A stretch of DNA of 64,000 nucleotides from Clavulina sp. PMI_390 (taxonomy: Eukaryota > Basidiomycota > Agaricomycetes > Cantharellales > Hydnaceae), in contig WIDE01000004.1 in the NCBI GenBank assembly GCA_015039315.1, positions 363,936-427,935 of the forward strand, written 5' to 3'. Below the pieces are notes generated by a model. That model was not told where the DNA came from, searched no databases, and saw nothing but the letters and a program-made list of their open reading frames with translations. Positions 1 to 13,100 of this stretch are shown in pieces. The position numbers and the translations under genes are program-made. Within the stretch, counting starts at the first letter, position 1, and each line of letters begins with the position of its first letter.

Positions 1-431
1 GCTGACGGAGGCCACGACGAAGCTTCCCCAGCTCAAGGGCCAGGCTTGATGTCATTTACGTTGATCTCCCGTCGAGGCAACAAACAGCAGGTAAGTAATG
101 ATGTTTCGCGTGATCAAGGTCGCCTCGCCTCTAACTCCTTTTTTTCTTCTATTTGACTGGGCTGTCAAGGCTCGCGAGCTTGGTATTCCTGAGACTTCGT
201 CGCTCGCTGTCCACACTCGAACTGCACAACTTCAAGACAAGGTTGAACAACAGCAACTGAAGAAGATTGTGTTGGACTACGAACAGCGCGAAGGCGTGGA
301 AGAGATGAGAGGTAAAGTGATCGCCACCAAGTAACATGTGATGCCTGCCAGTTGATATTCCTGTCATGCTAGCTCTTGAGGACACGCTCCGCAGCCGTGG
401 CATGAAAGTCAAACACCAACATGGCCCTTAG
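1..431 (+). CDS. UPF2: UPF2-like nonsense-mediated decay factor, 3' end only
   Basis: This is the C-terminal end of a gene that starts left of the window. Exons read at about 1-90, 170-311 and 373-431, with introns 91-169 and 312-372 (61 bp, GT..AG). The joined reading frame gives SFTLISRRGNKQQ, then ARELGIPETSSLAV, then an acidic, Gln/Lys-rich helix (QQQLKKIVLDYEQRE) and a basic end (LRSRGMKVKHQHGP) before TAG. The GNKQQ..LxxP..S.LA pattern followed by a 'LxYExRE' helix matches my memory of the UPF2/NMD2 C-terminus that binds UPF1 in nonsense-mediated mRNA decay. Reading through the second intron instead would stop at 334; the spliced version gives a longer and more UPF2-like tail. The MIF4G domains lie outside the window, so the call rests on this short tail. 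Confidence 0.7.
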
Positions 432-1056
432 TTGCCATGCGACACTGTGGCCCCATCTGAACCATAGTGATACAGCCATGGTGGTGCGCGGATTTCCTCC
501 GTTGCTCGGTTTCCGATCAGTGCCGCGCACTCGGCTGCTGAGGCCGCCCAGCGAGCTCCGCATCGCCCGTGTCTATGATGTAGCGCCCAGATCCTTGGCG
601 AATGGTCTATGACGTGGGGCATTCACTTCGATCTTGGCTCAGGCTGTCTGAGGCTAGGGTGCCACTGCTGCGATGTCCCCAGTCGCTTTTTTCGTCGACA
701 GCTTTTCATCATGTGAAGGTGATGTAGGTCGTTTCTTACGAATTCCTTTTCCTGTATTGTATATAGTTTGAGTAGGCTGTACTGTTCGAATTCCGTACCA
801 CCAGTTTGTCCTTTTGCCGCAGGGTGTTGAATGCTGTTCCGTGGCGGTTGATGTGTGGGGCAAAAGCTTCCTCGGGGCCGGCATCCAACAAAAGTCGACG
901 GCTGACGATGGGCGCTTCGTGGCCTAGCACACGACCCTTTGCTCGTGTTGGACGAGGGCACGATCCTTGGATATCCTCTGACGTCGCACGTTTGATTTGT
1001 TGCGAAACGTTTCTGCCCAGAGCCCCTTAGTGGCGCCAAGGAGGGGGTCATACTGA
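432..1056. other. Intergenic: UPF2 3' flank and upstream region of the DUF2235 gene
   Basis: About 625 bases with no gene that I can support. Short overlapping open frames occur on both strands (for example 623-1144 on minus), but none begins a recognisable protein and the minus ones run into the start of the next gene. It probably holds the UPF2 3' UTR and the promoter of the gene starting at 1057. No clear TATA box was found near the start. Confidence 0.5.
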
Positions 1057-4000
1057 ATGAACCGCGTCCGAGGTTGGTTTTCTCAACCGTCATCTCCCTC
1101 CGCATCACAGGAGCCACTGGGCTCTCCAGTATTAGGGGCTTCACCGCCCCGTCCTCCGCCCTCGAATGGAAGTAGTATAAAACCTACTAGTGCCCCGTCG
1201 TCGGAGTCCAACTTGCGTCATTCCAGAATGCCTTCAAACGCTCTCGGCCTTTCTGGCACCAGCAATGGGCCAGCTGCACAATCGACATCTGGTGCTAGTG
1301 CATCGGATACCTCGAGTACCGCTCCCCCTTCTACTAAGAGCGACCAGCCCCAAAAGAAATCATCGTCCAAGCCAAGCAAACCCCCTACGACCAAGTCAAC
1401 CTTTCGTCAACGGCTGTCTTCTTTCACCTTTCGAGGCTCTTCAAATGGCACGAAACAGGCTCCTTCGAAATCATCGGCTGCGTCTGAGAGCCCAACGTCC
1501 AGCACGTCTGGAAAGAACGCGAAGCCTTCACATCTCCATGCCAAATCTGATCCCGTCATCGAGACTGTTCGTGCATCACCTGACGATCTTGAAGGTCCCT
1601 CTGTTGCGCGCGGCGTCCCTACTTCGCCGCCAGTGGACAAAGCACTAGAGACTGTGCGTGGTCGTCTTGGTCGTGGTCACCCCCAAGAGGTCACCGTGGG
1701 GTCGAGCCTAAGTCCCAATCATTCCCCTGCCCCTGCCTCGCCTCGCCTCCCTGAACGACAACGACTGCACTCCGCAAGAAGCTCCACATCTCCACTACCA
1801 GCCCGTGTCCAGCTTGAAGTGCCACGCGTCTCCAAAAGACTCATCGTATGCTGTGATGGGTATGTTCTATCGAGGTTCTCTTCTGGATGTTGCTTTACTC
1901 ATGTTGTTCATGTTCGCTCTGTATTCAGGACTTGGCAGGATGGCCGTTCAACAAATCGCAAATGGAAATACTCCAACATTCTCAAGCTATGTGCGTCATT
2001 GTTGATTCCCCGTTTCTCTCGGCCTCATTGACACGCATACATTCACTTTTAGCGCGTTGCATTGATCACGAAGACATAAGGACGTACGTACACGCTTCCT
2101 GCTCTACAGAGCCCCGTTTAATGTTTCATATTTCAGACAACCGGCTACGCCGCAGATCGTGTTTTACCAGTCAGGAATCGGGACGCAGGATTTCAGTTTC
2201 GATCAGGTGATTGATGGTACGTACAAACCCCATTTGTTCACGGCGTTTTGTCCTCGTATCAGGGATTGATGTTGAGACTAACTGTTAGGCGCTTTTGGAG
2301 TCCATCTTGGTTCGTTGATTACAAACTGCTCGTCAGCGGCAACTCATCCATTGACCTTCTGTCGTATATTCCGGATCCTTAGCTGATAAAGTACAGGAAG
2401 TGTATGCGTGGATTGCCCAGTAAGCATGTCCCCCGTCTCTTTGGCCACAAAGGACTAACCAGGTATTCATTCACAGAAACTATTACGCTGGCGATGAGAT
2501 CTTTTTGTTTGGTTTTTCGAGGGTAGGCAGCTATTCCCGTATCTGGAGCGAATCATTGGACAGATGTTCTGTGTCTCTAGGGCGCGTATACTGCTCGCAT
2601 GGTCGCAACTTTTATCGTTAGTCTCAAGGATTGTACTGCCATCTGGACTAGCAACCTGACCAATTTGTAACATGATAGGGCGAAATCGGATTGCTCAGCA
2701 GATCGGAGATGGACAACTTCGCTGATATCTTCGTCGCATATCAGAAGCGAGGAAAGACGAGTAATCCTGAAGAGCGTAAGCGGCTCAATGACTTCCTTGA
2801 ACCGTACCAGAATGCAGCAGCATACGGTCGGTCCAAGTTCAAGAACTGTAAGTTCTCCATCAAGTGAGTATTGTTTGTTACGTCGTGACTACGTATTCCT
2901 CATTGACATACTGGTTATCTCTAGGGTGGTTGGAGTATTTGACACAGTAGGGGCACTTGGGCTACCCCTGGAATTATCAATATCGGAGAAAATCAAGACC
3001 TTGTTTGACTTCCCCGACAAAGTGCTTCCTGAACACATTGAGCGAGCATACCACGCCATGTCACTGCATGAGGACAGAGCAGACTTCGTAAGTTGTTCTT
3101 ATCATTTAGCGCACGGGGTGTGGAAGTTGACTCTAGACTGGTAGAACGTTACCAAATATCATCAAAAACCTGAAGCTCGAGCCGCTGGTCAATACCTCAG
3201 ACAAGTGAGTCCCAGTTCTTGGACTGTCCTGATTAGCCATATTCAATCACTCCAACATAGATGTGGTTCTCTGGCTCGCATAGCGACGTTGGGGGTGGCT
3301 ACCAAGACCACGACCTCTCTGATCTGGCCCTCATCTGGATGGTCGTAAGTTGGTTTTCGTCAGGTCTACTCTCCCTTTTTATAAATAATGACTCCTGTCA
3401 TTAGGCGGAAGTAGAGAACTTCATCTCTATCAATCTCAAATATTTCAAAGCCCTTCCACAACCCGTGAAACCTTGGGGTAAACAGGTCCCTCACTACTCA
3501 CGCACAGGCCTGTTCGCTCTGGGCTCGTCTGTCGGCCGCACCATCGAAGGCGAAAATCCTGAAACCCGCGAGAAGATTCACTTGTCGGTGCTCGAGCAGA
3601 CGCTTCTGGACGTGAGCACGCTTGAGGCTCTGCAGAAGTGGCCGGACATCCTAGAGAAGAATCTTTTACCGCTAGAAGAAGAAATGAGGAGTGGATGGGT
3701 ATACAATCCTGGTGGGTCTCGATTGTTTCTCTCTTGACTGTTATTTCTCAAACTGACCACCACACTTGGGGCAGGTCAGACGCCACCCCGACAGGACAGT
3801 GATCGAGCCAAGGTCGAGCTGAAGCGTCAGAAGAAACATCTCGAAGCCGTGCGAGACGCAACGAAGAAAGCTGCCAAGAAGGGCAAGACTGTCATCGTTG
3901 AAGGGCTAGCGAGAGTAGCCGATCTCGTGGCCGAGAATGAGGCTCGTGCGCAAACGATCACGGAAGAGCCTCAAGAAGTTGATGGGGAGGACGATGATCT

Positions 4001-4163
4001 CAACAGCCCTGTGCAACGACCCGACAGTGCATTGTCAGAGCCACTCAGTGTTGCGTCCCCCATGATCAAAATCCGACGAGCAAGGACCCACTTTGACGAG
4101 ACTGGAGTGGCACCTGTGTGGCATGAGATCAATTCTGATGAGGATGAGCCTGGTGGCTCGTAA
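1057..4163 (+). CDS. DUF2235 alpha/beta-hydrolase (Tle1-like fold) with Ser-rich N-terminus
   Basis: The first exon (1057-1859) encodes about 267 residues that are very rich in Ser, Pro, Thr and Lys and look disordered. The conserved domain then starts at KRLIVCCDG and continues across the intron 1860-1928 as TWQDGRS. Further landmarks are QIVFYQSGIGT, FLFGFSRGAYTAR (the GxSxG nucleophile elbow, split by an intron after SR), VVGVFDTVGALG and WFSGSHSDVGGGY, a strongly diagnostic DUF2235 motif. A Lys-rich, then acidic C-terminal tail ends in EDEPGGS. About ten exons give an estimated 800-900 residues. Bacterial relatives (Tle1) are phospholipase effectors. Fungal members are common and their substrate is mostly unknown, so lipid hydrolysis is only an inference. 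The Ser nucleophile and the HSDVGGGY region are present, so catalysis looks intact. The convergent SPT3 gene ends 268 bases downstream. Confidence 0.88.
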
Positions 4164-4431
4164 ATCGTAAATACTGGTTTGGCTCTGTTACCCAATCCTT
4201 CAACGCTTCATCTTTGTTTCGTTCACCAATGGACTTTACCACTTGCATATGCTTAATCTTCATGCAATAAGCTGTCTAGGTAGTACATATAGGGTATTGA
4301 TACATCAATGCAGGTATGATAATCGACGGAGTACATGTGTGAGAGTTGCATTATAGTGAAGGGATCAAGACAGCAAACGGAGAAGGGTATGCATAGCACA
4401 AAAAATTTCGTGGACCCAAAGAGCGAGGTGA

Positions 4432-5840
4432 TTAGATGAGACTGATACGGGTTTTCTTCAAACCGCCTTGCCAATTCCGCAATCCAGCGCCCTTTGTATG
4501 GCTCGTCTGTCGCTGCATGCGTGCGAAGGCATCTTGGATATGCTGAGGCTGTAATGGAGTTCGCGCTTCAGGGGCTGATAAGAACAGGGTGCTAGCAGGC
4601 ATCGGCGCGCCACCCCACGGAGCATCATCCTCATCTTCGCCACGAAGGCGCTTTGAAGCGGGGGACGAAGCGTCAGACCCTGATGGGAGGAGCTTGCGCT
4701 TATTGTTAGCGTCAGGGGATGAGGTAGCACCAGCAGTCATGCCCGCAAAAGCGGCATCCTCAAATTGTTTCTTCACCTCAAGGGCACCGAGTGTAAGGGC
4801 GCGCACAGTTTCGAATGCAAGGAAGCCTAAGATGTCGATAGTGTCGTCAGAACGAAGATCCAGTTGTGATGGGAGGTTCAGATAATCCTTGAAGCGTTTC
4901 GCTGTTCAGCAGGATTGCCACATCAGCGACCAGTAAATGCGGTGTGTTCTTATCAATCGCTATTGCTATACCTTTTCGATACGTGAAGGAGGCCTGTCTG
5001 CACTCAGAATAGTGCATATATTCCTCCTTTGTCATGTTTCGAGTGATCTCGTCAGCGTCCTGCAATAGCGTTGTTAGTCAGTCTCAAGAACCACCAAATA
5101 CCGAAGGAAGCATACCCTCAAACGCTTGATACTATCTTCATGGGCCTCCAACTCATCGTCATCTTCGTCATCGGAATAGCCGCTATGTCGTTCTGGGTGA
5201 TTCGCTTGTACTGTCTTGAGCACTTCTGAGTAGATAGTCGTTATATCCCAGGAGAGCTTGATGATGCGCTTTTTAGGTTTAGACATGTCTCTTTCTAGTA
5301 ACTCAAGAGAATTAGCGCCTTTGGGACATCACTCATGCAAGGTGTGGGAGCTGACCTTCGTTTCCGTCATCTAGCGCCTCATCTACATCGGCCTTTCCAT
5401 CGCCTGGCTCTTTGGCGTTCTTGCGGACCTCCTTCCAGCTCATATAAGTGCGGAGACGATTGACCTTTGCTCTGTCATCACGAATGATAAAAATAAGATC
5501 CTCAGGTGAAATATGCCTGGCCCCACGCTTGGCAGAGAGCTGCCGAGCTTGAATGACCTGATATTGCGCCCGTGTTCACCAGAGTTTCCAGGTTAAGCTT
5601 GCAGAAGTAACGTACGATTTCGAGAACCTGACTGCGAACAATATCCTCTACGAGATTCACGGCGGCTGTATTTGGGTCTTGGACTTCACCAAAGACGAAC
5701 ATCTAGGGACAGGGTGTGGACAAGTCTAAGTCAAGAGTTACCGACTGGCTGGCCAACAGAGCAGGCACCATTTGTGATATCTCCTGAGTGTAGCGATAGT
5801 CTTTCTGCACGGTCTCGGACCATGGCTTTGGTTTGCTCAT
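4432..5840 (-). CDS. SPT3: SPT3, SAGA complex histone-fold subunit
   Basis: The protein starts MSKPKPWSETVQKDYRYTQEISQM at 5840. Removing a 66-base intron (GTGCCT..CCCTAG) joins this to MFVFGEVQDP, giving the QMMFVFGEV seen in Spt3 proteins. It continues with VNLVEDIVRSQVLEI, IQARQLSAKRGARHISPEDL, FIIRDDRAKVNRLRTYMSWK, an acidic insert, RIIKLSWDITTIYSEV, SFTYRK, FKDYLNLPSQLD and DTIDILGFLAFETV. These are the paired histone folds of Spt3 (human SUPT3H), which in SAGA helps place TBP at promoters. The tail after about residue 270 carries acidic and Lys/Arg stretches (KRLRGEDEDDAPWGG) and ends in KKTRISLI. The first donor is an unusual GTGCCT. The alternative donor GTAACT would insert about nine residues that are not family-like, so I prefer the former. 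It is head to head with the transcription factor gene at 6151. Confidence 0.93.
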
Positions 5841-6150
5841 GGCGAGCCAATGTGTAATGTGTGGTCAGGTTCAGATCCCAGCGTGTGGAAATGTCAAGCT
5901 CAGCCAAACAGCCCGTTTCTGGAGAGAGCAAATTCCAGCCACCATTCCTGAAACAAAACTTACCTCTTCCGAGGTTCTTCTCGTGCATTATTCTCTGTCA
6001 ACATTATTGCGCATCCTTCATAAGTGTCAAAGCTCTCGTTTCCCGTCCTCGAGCGCCGTCCGAAGGCTGCACTTGGTGCATAGAGGGCGAAACTCTGTCG
6101 ATCACGTCGTCCTCACCTAATCGTCACTATCCCACCGCCATACAAGCACC
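5841..6150. promoter_or_regulatory. Bidirectional promoter between SPT3 and the first Zn2Cys6 factor
   Basis: The 310 bases lie between two divergent start codons, so regulation of both genes is presumably shared. I see no TATA box or other named element. The sequence just before 6151 is C-rich (CCCACCGCCATACAAGCACC), as is usual for fungal leaders. Confidence 0.6.
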
Positions 6151-9100
6151 ATGCCATCGCTTCCGAGGACTCCTGCAGACTTTCTCGATGCCCCCATCGC
6201 CTCAGGCTCCGCCGGTTCGACTCTGACCACATCAGGTCGCCCTCGAGTACGAGCATCTCAGGCGTGTGATCCATGGTACGTCTACCTCGTGCCCGAGCAT
6301 CTAAAACACCCTCTCAGCGTGTTCCTTCATTTAGTCGGTCTCGAAAAGTCAAGTGCGATGGCGGAGACCCATGCGGGCGCTGTCTCACTGCCAACATGAC
6401 ATGCTTCTTCCAAGAGCAACAACGCCATAGAGGGCCTGATAAAGTCCCCGGCGCTCGGAAGCGTCGTACAAAGGCTCAGAAACGGCATGACGACATGATT
6501 GCAGCGGGCATTCTCCCTCCCACTGCCTCTCCCCCCTTACCAGTGATCAATCCACCCCGGGGTAAACGTCTTAAGCACGAACCGAACCCTACTCTACATC
6601 TATCTTCCTCATCTTCTCCTCATGAAAGCACGGAATTCGATCCGAATCCTCTGCTGTCTTGGTCCGATCCACCTGCAAGCTCGTCCTCCCAATTCCGTTC
6701 TCGGCCCTACCCAGAACATTCCGCCCAGTCTTATTCGAATTACCCCCTAATAAATGACCCCGCACTATCTGATGGCGTCTACGGTATGCTAAGGCTGTCA
6801 AGCCAGAATTATACACCCCCATATGTGAGCCGAGCAACCAGCTTGTCATTTTGTACCCAACCCTGATAAGATTCGCAGGACGAACCAGTCTACCCCTACT
6901 TTGAACAGCAAGATGACTCGGAAACTCCTGAATACAATGCACAATGGCAATGGGCAAACGCAACAAGGTCGGCCTGTCGCCCTCTCTCACTGCGATATTG
7001 AGTCGCTCATAGTTTCCGTTTCAGCCATGAGCGAGGTCACTGGGCGCCTTCACATTCCACGACTTTAACCACCGCACCATCCATAGACTTCTATAGAAAG
7101 TCTTGGTGGGATAACCTGCTGCGCGCCTATGCTCCGGAAGATGGGCGGAGAGATGAGAGACTCAGGCATGTTCACATATATTTCCTGTTGTGTAACACGT
7201 AATCAACGCTTGGATTTTACAGCATTCAAGAGATTATCCACGATTTCCGCTCATTATTTCGCCACGCGAACCAAATCCTTTCATTCATCCATATGCCGAG
7301 CTTCCTCAAGTGAGATCATGCACCTAATATTACATCCTCGGAACGACTCGATCCTTACCGCTTGCTTGATGACCAGTAAACTCGCTCGCCCAGAGTCTCG
7401 TGCCAAACTTCAGCCAAGTCTCGTCATCTCAGTATTAGCGCTCTCATCCCTTATGCAGGGGACTGGGGCCAAGAAATGGCACAAGAGACGGCGTGCAATG
7501 GTGAGATACGCGCAATGGGATACAGTAAGGACTGTCCTCTTACTCACTTTGTTTCTAGCTTCTCTACGAATGGGCGCAAGGGGCCCTAGAAGCTGCCATT
7601 AACGTTCAATGTTTAGATCCTACACTCGCCCATGCTGCCCTTGTGCGCCTAGCTCCCCTTCCTGTCTTCTCCAAGTAGACTAACGTTCTCTTTCTAAGCT
7701 CCTCGCTCTATTCGAAGTATCGCCTCACGAATACCAGTCACGCGCTCGTAATCAAGCTGCCCTGGTTCGATTAGATTCACTTGTGCTAGCACTGGGTCTC
7801 AACGCAATGGACCGTGGCCATCCTTGTGTATCATCATTCACATCACAATCCGCTCCAGTTGTATTACCAAAGCTTCGCCCCCCAAGGATTTCACCGAATG
7901 ATTTGCATCTACCACAAACCCCAAGCAGTACCATAAGCCCTCAGAACCACTCTCCTCGGTACGAGTATGCACAATATCCAGCCCAAGGCCAAGAGTTATA
8001 CCTACACCAAAGCCAGTTCCATAGCTCTCCTCGAGAAGTCACCCGCCATCACAAATACGCACAGGAACATTTCAATCATACGCCTCTTGATTCGGGACTA
8101 AACTCCCCTGCAGACAGTGATGAATCTTCCGGACCAACTTCCTGCACCTGTGCTGATCTCTCTTTGGGCCGTAACCCCATGGTGATTGCGGGCCTGAGTA
8201 CATCTAATGGAGCTGCGGAGGATGCCCAAGTAAGCGTTGGCTTTACCTGTTCCCCAGCCTGGAACTCGGACTGGACGGACGCGATGATCGAGCGCGAATC
8301 GACTCGGCAAGTTGTATGGGGCGCGTGAGTATTTATTTCGTGATTCGCTTGGTTCGATCGAGTCGCGTGATTATTCATCATTGAACATTACTTTTTTAGG
8401 CTCTGGCTCACAGCTTATCATGGATCCCACCAAGCCGCTTGGGGGCTGGAAAGGACGCGATTCGGTTGTGGTAAACCCGCCAATGTAAGCCCGCTTTGCC
8501 CCGCATTGAATAACCCACGTCTTATTGTAACTCCTACAGTTCGCCGTGCTCTTCCCTGGGGAAGAACTGCACCTGAATTATGGCTATGCACCTCACAAGG
8601 GGAAAGAAACCGTATGGGCGCTATATTGTCGGGCATTATTGCTGTGGAATGCTTGCCTCGAGGTGCATGATAACAAACCGGATGTTGATCAAGCCTCCGC
8701 GTTCGCAGTGCAGGTTTGGGTTGAGGTGGATCGAATCACCAAAGCTCTCGATAGGCATCCATGCAAGACAGAGGTTGGATATTTATGGGGAGGACGATCA
8801 ATACTTCAGTTGTGCGTGGTTTTAACTTTATTATCTCGGTGATTGTTCATTGATCCACTTTTTCAGTGCTCGGATGAGCGTCACGTATAATTATTCGCGG
8901 TTCGTTCCGTCTATTTCCGCCGGCCAAGTGCTCCCAGAACGCAAGGAAAGCGAAGAATGGGGTTCGTTCACCTAATACCTATTTGGGAATTCGGGCCCTG
9001 ATGTGATCTTTCTCTGATTAGCCAAACATCTCGCGTTCTTTTTGGAGTCCTCTAGGGGACCGGAGACCTTTCGACGCATTACCACTGCTATGCCGTGGAA

Positions 9101-9637
9101 TCCTTTCCTTGTCTGGTACTGACCAGTTTCCATGACCCAAGACTTTTGACTAATTAATTTATCTTTTAGGATGTTCGCGGATCAATACTCTAGGTATGTC
9201 TCAGTCTAGCTCGGCGAAAGAGCGGGGAGCCAATATTTCCGTCAACTTTTTAGATGCCTTCTTCTGTGGGAGCAGGATCCGTCCCACGTCATGGTGCTTG
9301 AGATGGCTAAGCAAATAGCCCCAGCCCTTGATAACATCGTATGTCTCTTTCGCTTATTGTGCACTCGGACCGACCTGAATTACTTTGCTTCTTTGCAGGT
9401 CGCATTATTTGCCCCCGTACCTTGTGCGTCATCGCCTTTGCGTAATCTGTAACTGCTGACCAACCATCGTTCATAATTATAGATTTCGACGGGTATCGCC
9501 AACGGCTTAACCAGAGGCTTGCGAGAGCGCTGGAAGCTTCTAACATGAGCTGGGGTCCATCGGATCTGACATCACAATCCAATGAACCGTCAATGTACGT
9601 CTCCAGCAGCGCAGCATACGTTGGCGGGAACCAGTAA
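6151..9637 (+). CDS. Zn(II)2Cys6 fungal transcription factor, copy 1
   Basis: The N-terminus (MPSLPRTPADFLDAPIASGS) is followed by a binuclear zinc cluster. Joining exons across the first intron rebuilds ACDPC-RSRKVK-C-DGGDP-C-GR-C-LTANMT-C, which fits Cx2Cx6Cx5Cx2Cx6C exactly; the second Cys codon is itself split TG|T by that intron. A basic linker (GARKRRTKAQKRHDD) and a Pro/Ser-rich spacer follow. Then comes a fungal-specific regulatory region spread over many small exons, with landmarks ESTRQVVWGALWLTAYHGSH, CRALLLWNACLEVHDN, TTAMPWNPFLVWMFADQYSR and DGYRQRLNQRLARALEA. The C-terminus is Ser-rich and ends at TAA 9635-9637. It is probably a nuclear DNA-binding activator or repressor of unknown targets. 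A paralogue sits tail to tail downstream with the intron in the same codon. Confidence 0.88.
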
Positions 9638-10144
9638 CGCCATGTGGAGGACTATCTACGGCATTGATCGGCGGACTGCGCTCATCGTCAACCCAGTCAG
9701 CAATACCCGCTTCTATGGACCGTATCAACGCGATCACGATTGACCGACTGGCTGCTATTGATTCTACGCCCATCGTACCCTGTTTGTACACGTCATATAT
9801 CCCATTTACCCTTTCTCCCATCGTAATTTTTTGTACCCCTTCTAGTTGAAATGCCCAGCCCTCTGTTTTCTTCACTATCTGTGTCCTCTCACTCCTAAGG
9901 CTCTTTATTATAATAGGCACTCGTACACTCCAATATATTAAGATTTACATTACGGAACTGTCAGAATATATAATCGGTTCACCTTAAGGCATTAGTTGCA
10001 GAACAAACCAGCAGCGGAGGTCCTACAACATGAACAACACATTATACGCTAGGATGGCTAGGACTATGGGGTAACTGATGAGCAATGGGGACCAATAAGG
10101 AGATACAAAGCGCGAGCTCAATACAAGGTTAATCGAGAATGCTT
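9638..10144. other. Intergenic between two convergent transcription factor genes
   Basis: These 507 bases separate the stop codons of the two paralogous factors. They should contain both 3' UTRs and terminators. From about 9,890 the sequence becomes AT-rich (TTATTATAATAGGCA, ATATATTAAGATTTACATTA), in keeping with polyadenylation regions. No gene is supported. Confidence 0.5.
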
Positions 10145-13100
10145 TTAGTAGATGGGGTCGAAGTCGCGAAAATAATTGAACAAGGGGCGAGGAGTGCCAT
10201 CGATTCGGTCATGGCCCAGTTGGCCAAGATATTTGCAATCTTGAGGATTCGAAGGCGTTGAGGTCTTGCCCACAACTTTGAAGGGCATCACGCAGCTGGT
10301 TTGCCAAGTCGTGACCGTAACCCTCTAAGAGAGGGGCGGGTTTTGAATGCTCGATCTAAGAAGAGCCACAACAACATTCGGTGTCACCATGAGGTAAACA
10401 TGGGAAAGGGTGAAACACTCACAATCGCCCATAGCGCTGGCTGCATTTGTGCGGCTACCTCAAGTGCAACGATCAAGGTGGGATCTTGCCGCCACAAGTC
10501 TAGGCATCGCTTCACGTGGTCCACGAAATGCCTGGGAGAAAGAAACATGTTTCGTCGGCCTCCACTGAACGAGAACCCGCGAAGAAGAAAATAAAACCCA
10601 CCAAACCATCCATGGGTTACACGCGATATTGCGCATTAAGTCGTCCAAGGCCTGGGGAACACTCGCCCGAGCAACGAATTCTTGAAGATGAGCAACTAGT
10701 TCCTCGAAGTCAGCAATGTACCAAGGAAACACGAGAAAACTCCCCGTACTCCATATTTCAGCCTCGTTCCTTTGAGGCAGCAGGCTCCCGGCGTGTGCAG
10801 AGGGTACATGTTGACTGAAATCCTTCGTTGCCAGCATGCGCGAGCTAGAAGAAGTACACGTCATGAGAACCCATAGACGGGACGACCAAGACGGGGAAAG
10901 ATTGCCGCGTACAATTGGAGGAAGTAGCGTGCCGGAAACAGCTGCGCCGCTTCAACGCCGCACTGGTGATCATCTAGGCCGTGGGTGAGTCGCTCACTCT
11001 CTAACCAGATCTGGGCAGCGATCGGAGCCTTCTTTTCTGGGGCCATGGGAAGTGGTGAAAGCTCTGGAGAGCTCGCGTCGTCCAATTGTACCGCCGAAAA
11101 CCACAGGAGATACGTTCGGGAATTCATAGCCCACACTGAAGACTTCCCCAAGTGATTGAGGCCGAGGGAGGCGTGGTATGCCTCGCCTGGCATGTAGACT
11201 GCAATCTGTGTGAATACGTTGTTAACCTAGGCTATGCAACAACGTTTGAATTGAGGTGAAGTTCTTTCCGAACCTGGGGGATATCACCCATGAGAAAGTG
11301 AGTTCGTGCTTGGAGATAGTAGCTCTCGTGAGCCTGGCCACTAGCAATGAGGGCAATACTGGAGCGAAGAACGGTCAATTCAAAAGAATAACACAAGGGA
11401 ATCGAAAAAGGAAAGCCATACGCGGTCCAGAAAGCTCTTCGTGCCTCTTCTTTTTGGATTTCATCCTTCGACCATCCTTCATCCCACCCAGATGACGCTA
11501 GTATACCTGGACTTAACCTGGCAAGACCTAGCTCTGCACTGGCGTTAGCCACTTGTGCACTCAGAGCAGCTCGTTGACACGCGCATCCCGAGTTTGTTGA
11601 AGGCGCCGAGAAGATGGAGACAGCGTCGCTAGGAGATCCATGGTTCCAGCCTCGAGAATGGCGCTCAAGGTGATCCGATTCCGCAGCATGACCATTGGGA
11701 AATCTTCGGTTCCAATTCACCATAGAGTAATGATCAGATTCGCCAGAAGGGGTTAATGGCGAGTGAGGGAATTCCTCCGAGTCCAAGGTGGAGCCATCGC
11801 GGCTAAAATCGTTCAACGAGCGATGAGACTGCCCTAGCCAAGATGGTTCATGCGAATGTGCGTGTTCTTTTGTCGACAGATTCCGTAGCGACTGTAGATA
11901 TGTTCCTGAATCCCCAGAACGCTCAAAGACCGTAACATCGGGACTCCCATAGTCGAGCTGATGCAATCCAAGAGCGGTGAAGAGCACATCGATCCTTTTC
12001 CATGCGGCATTTAGCCGCTCATAGCTCTGATCCTGATGTGGGGTAGCTTCAAAAACAGTCATTAGCTAGAGCGCAAGGTGTTGAAGTTAGCTAATGACGA
12101 TCGTTTAACCAGAGGATGAAGTGGACTTACCAAAGCTGCCTGAGCAAGCTGGACGTTCACCCATTGGGCGTTGATGGAAGCCTCAAAAGCGGCGACAGCC
12201 CAGGAGTGAAGTAGCTAGATTATGAATATTTGGTCATATATCGAGCGCCAAAATTGATCGAAATTTGGGGGAAAAGGCAAACCATTGCGTGCTTCATCCG
12301 AGCCGGGCGTGAGTTTCTCGAAAGCATTGTAGAAGACAGTGCAAGCACCGAAAGGACGAGGCTTGGTTGCATTCGCTCACGGCTCTGTGGACGTGCGACC
12401 TCACTTTATATAGACGGGACACGAAGCAAGCCGGCGACCGGATTAGCCGCGGACACGGGACATAAGAGTAAATTGACTGACCTCAGAAAGGTAGGGACGT
12501 GGAGAAACGAAAGTGCATGGTGGGCATACTTGAAGAACCCACTCAAGTCACTGGATATCAATCGAATGCTAAAGAAACGAGTGATTTGGATAAGGATGGC
12601 CATCAGGGCAGTATAGCATGGGAGACGTACGCCTCACTGGGAGCCTCTGAGTAGGAGTTCATCAGCATCTCCCACCACGACATTTTGTAAAATCGCAAAG
12701 AGGGGTTCGCTGATAATTCGAGACGAGGTAGCGTCACTCCGTTTGAGGGGTTACTTTGGCTGCTGGTGGTGCGAGAGAGAGACTCTGTACGTGTTGAGGT
12801 TCTCGAGGGGCGAATGATCTCGACCCTTTCATGAGGGGAATCATCTTCGTCAGAAACAGCTGGCGGGGAGGAAAGAGAGCTTGAGGAGGACGCCACAGCC
12901 ACGCTTCGGCGTACCCCCTCCGATCCGCTGACGATGCGAGTGGTAAGGCGAGTGCGTTGGGGGTTGGAAGAAGTAGAGGGGTAGGGATCCGTTAAAGCGG
13001 GGTGGCTGCTGGGGAAAGTGGTGGAGGGGGATGGAGGAGACCCCGATGAAGGGGGTGAGTCTAGATTCCTGTCTCGTTGCTCTTGTGCTTGGATCTGAAG

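Noticed and set aside
1190..1648. 152-codon frame inside the first DUF2235 exon
   Set aside because: It is an alternative-frame shadow of the Ser-rich coding sequence.
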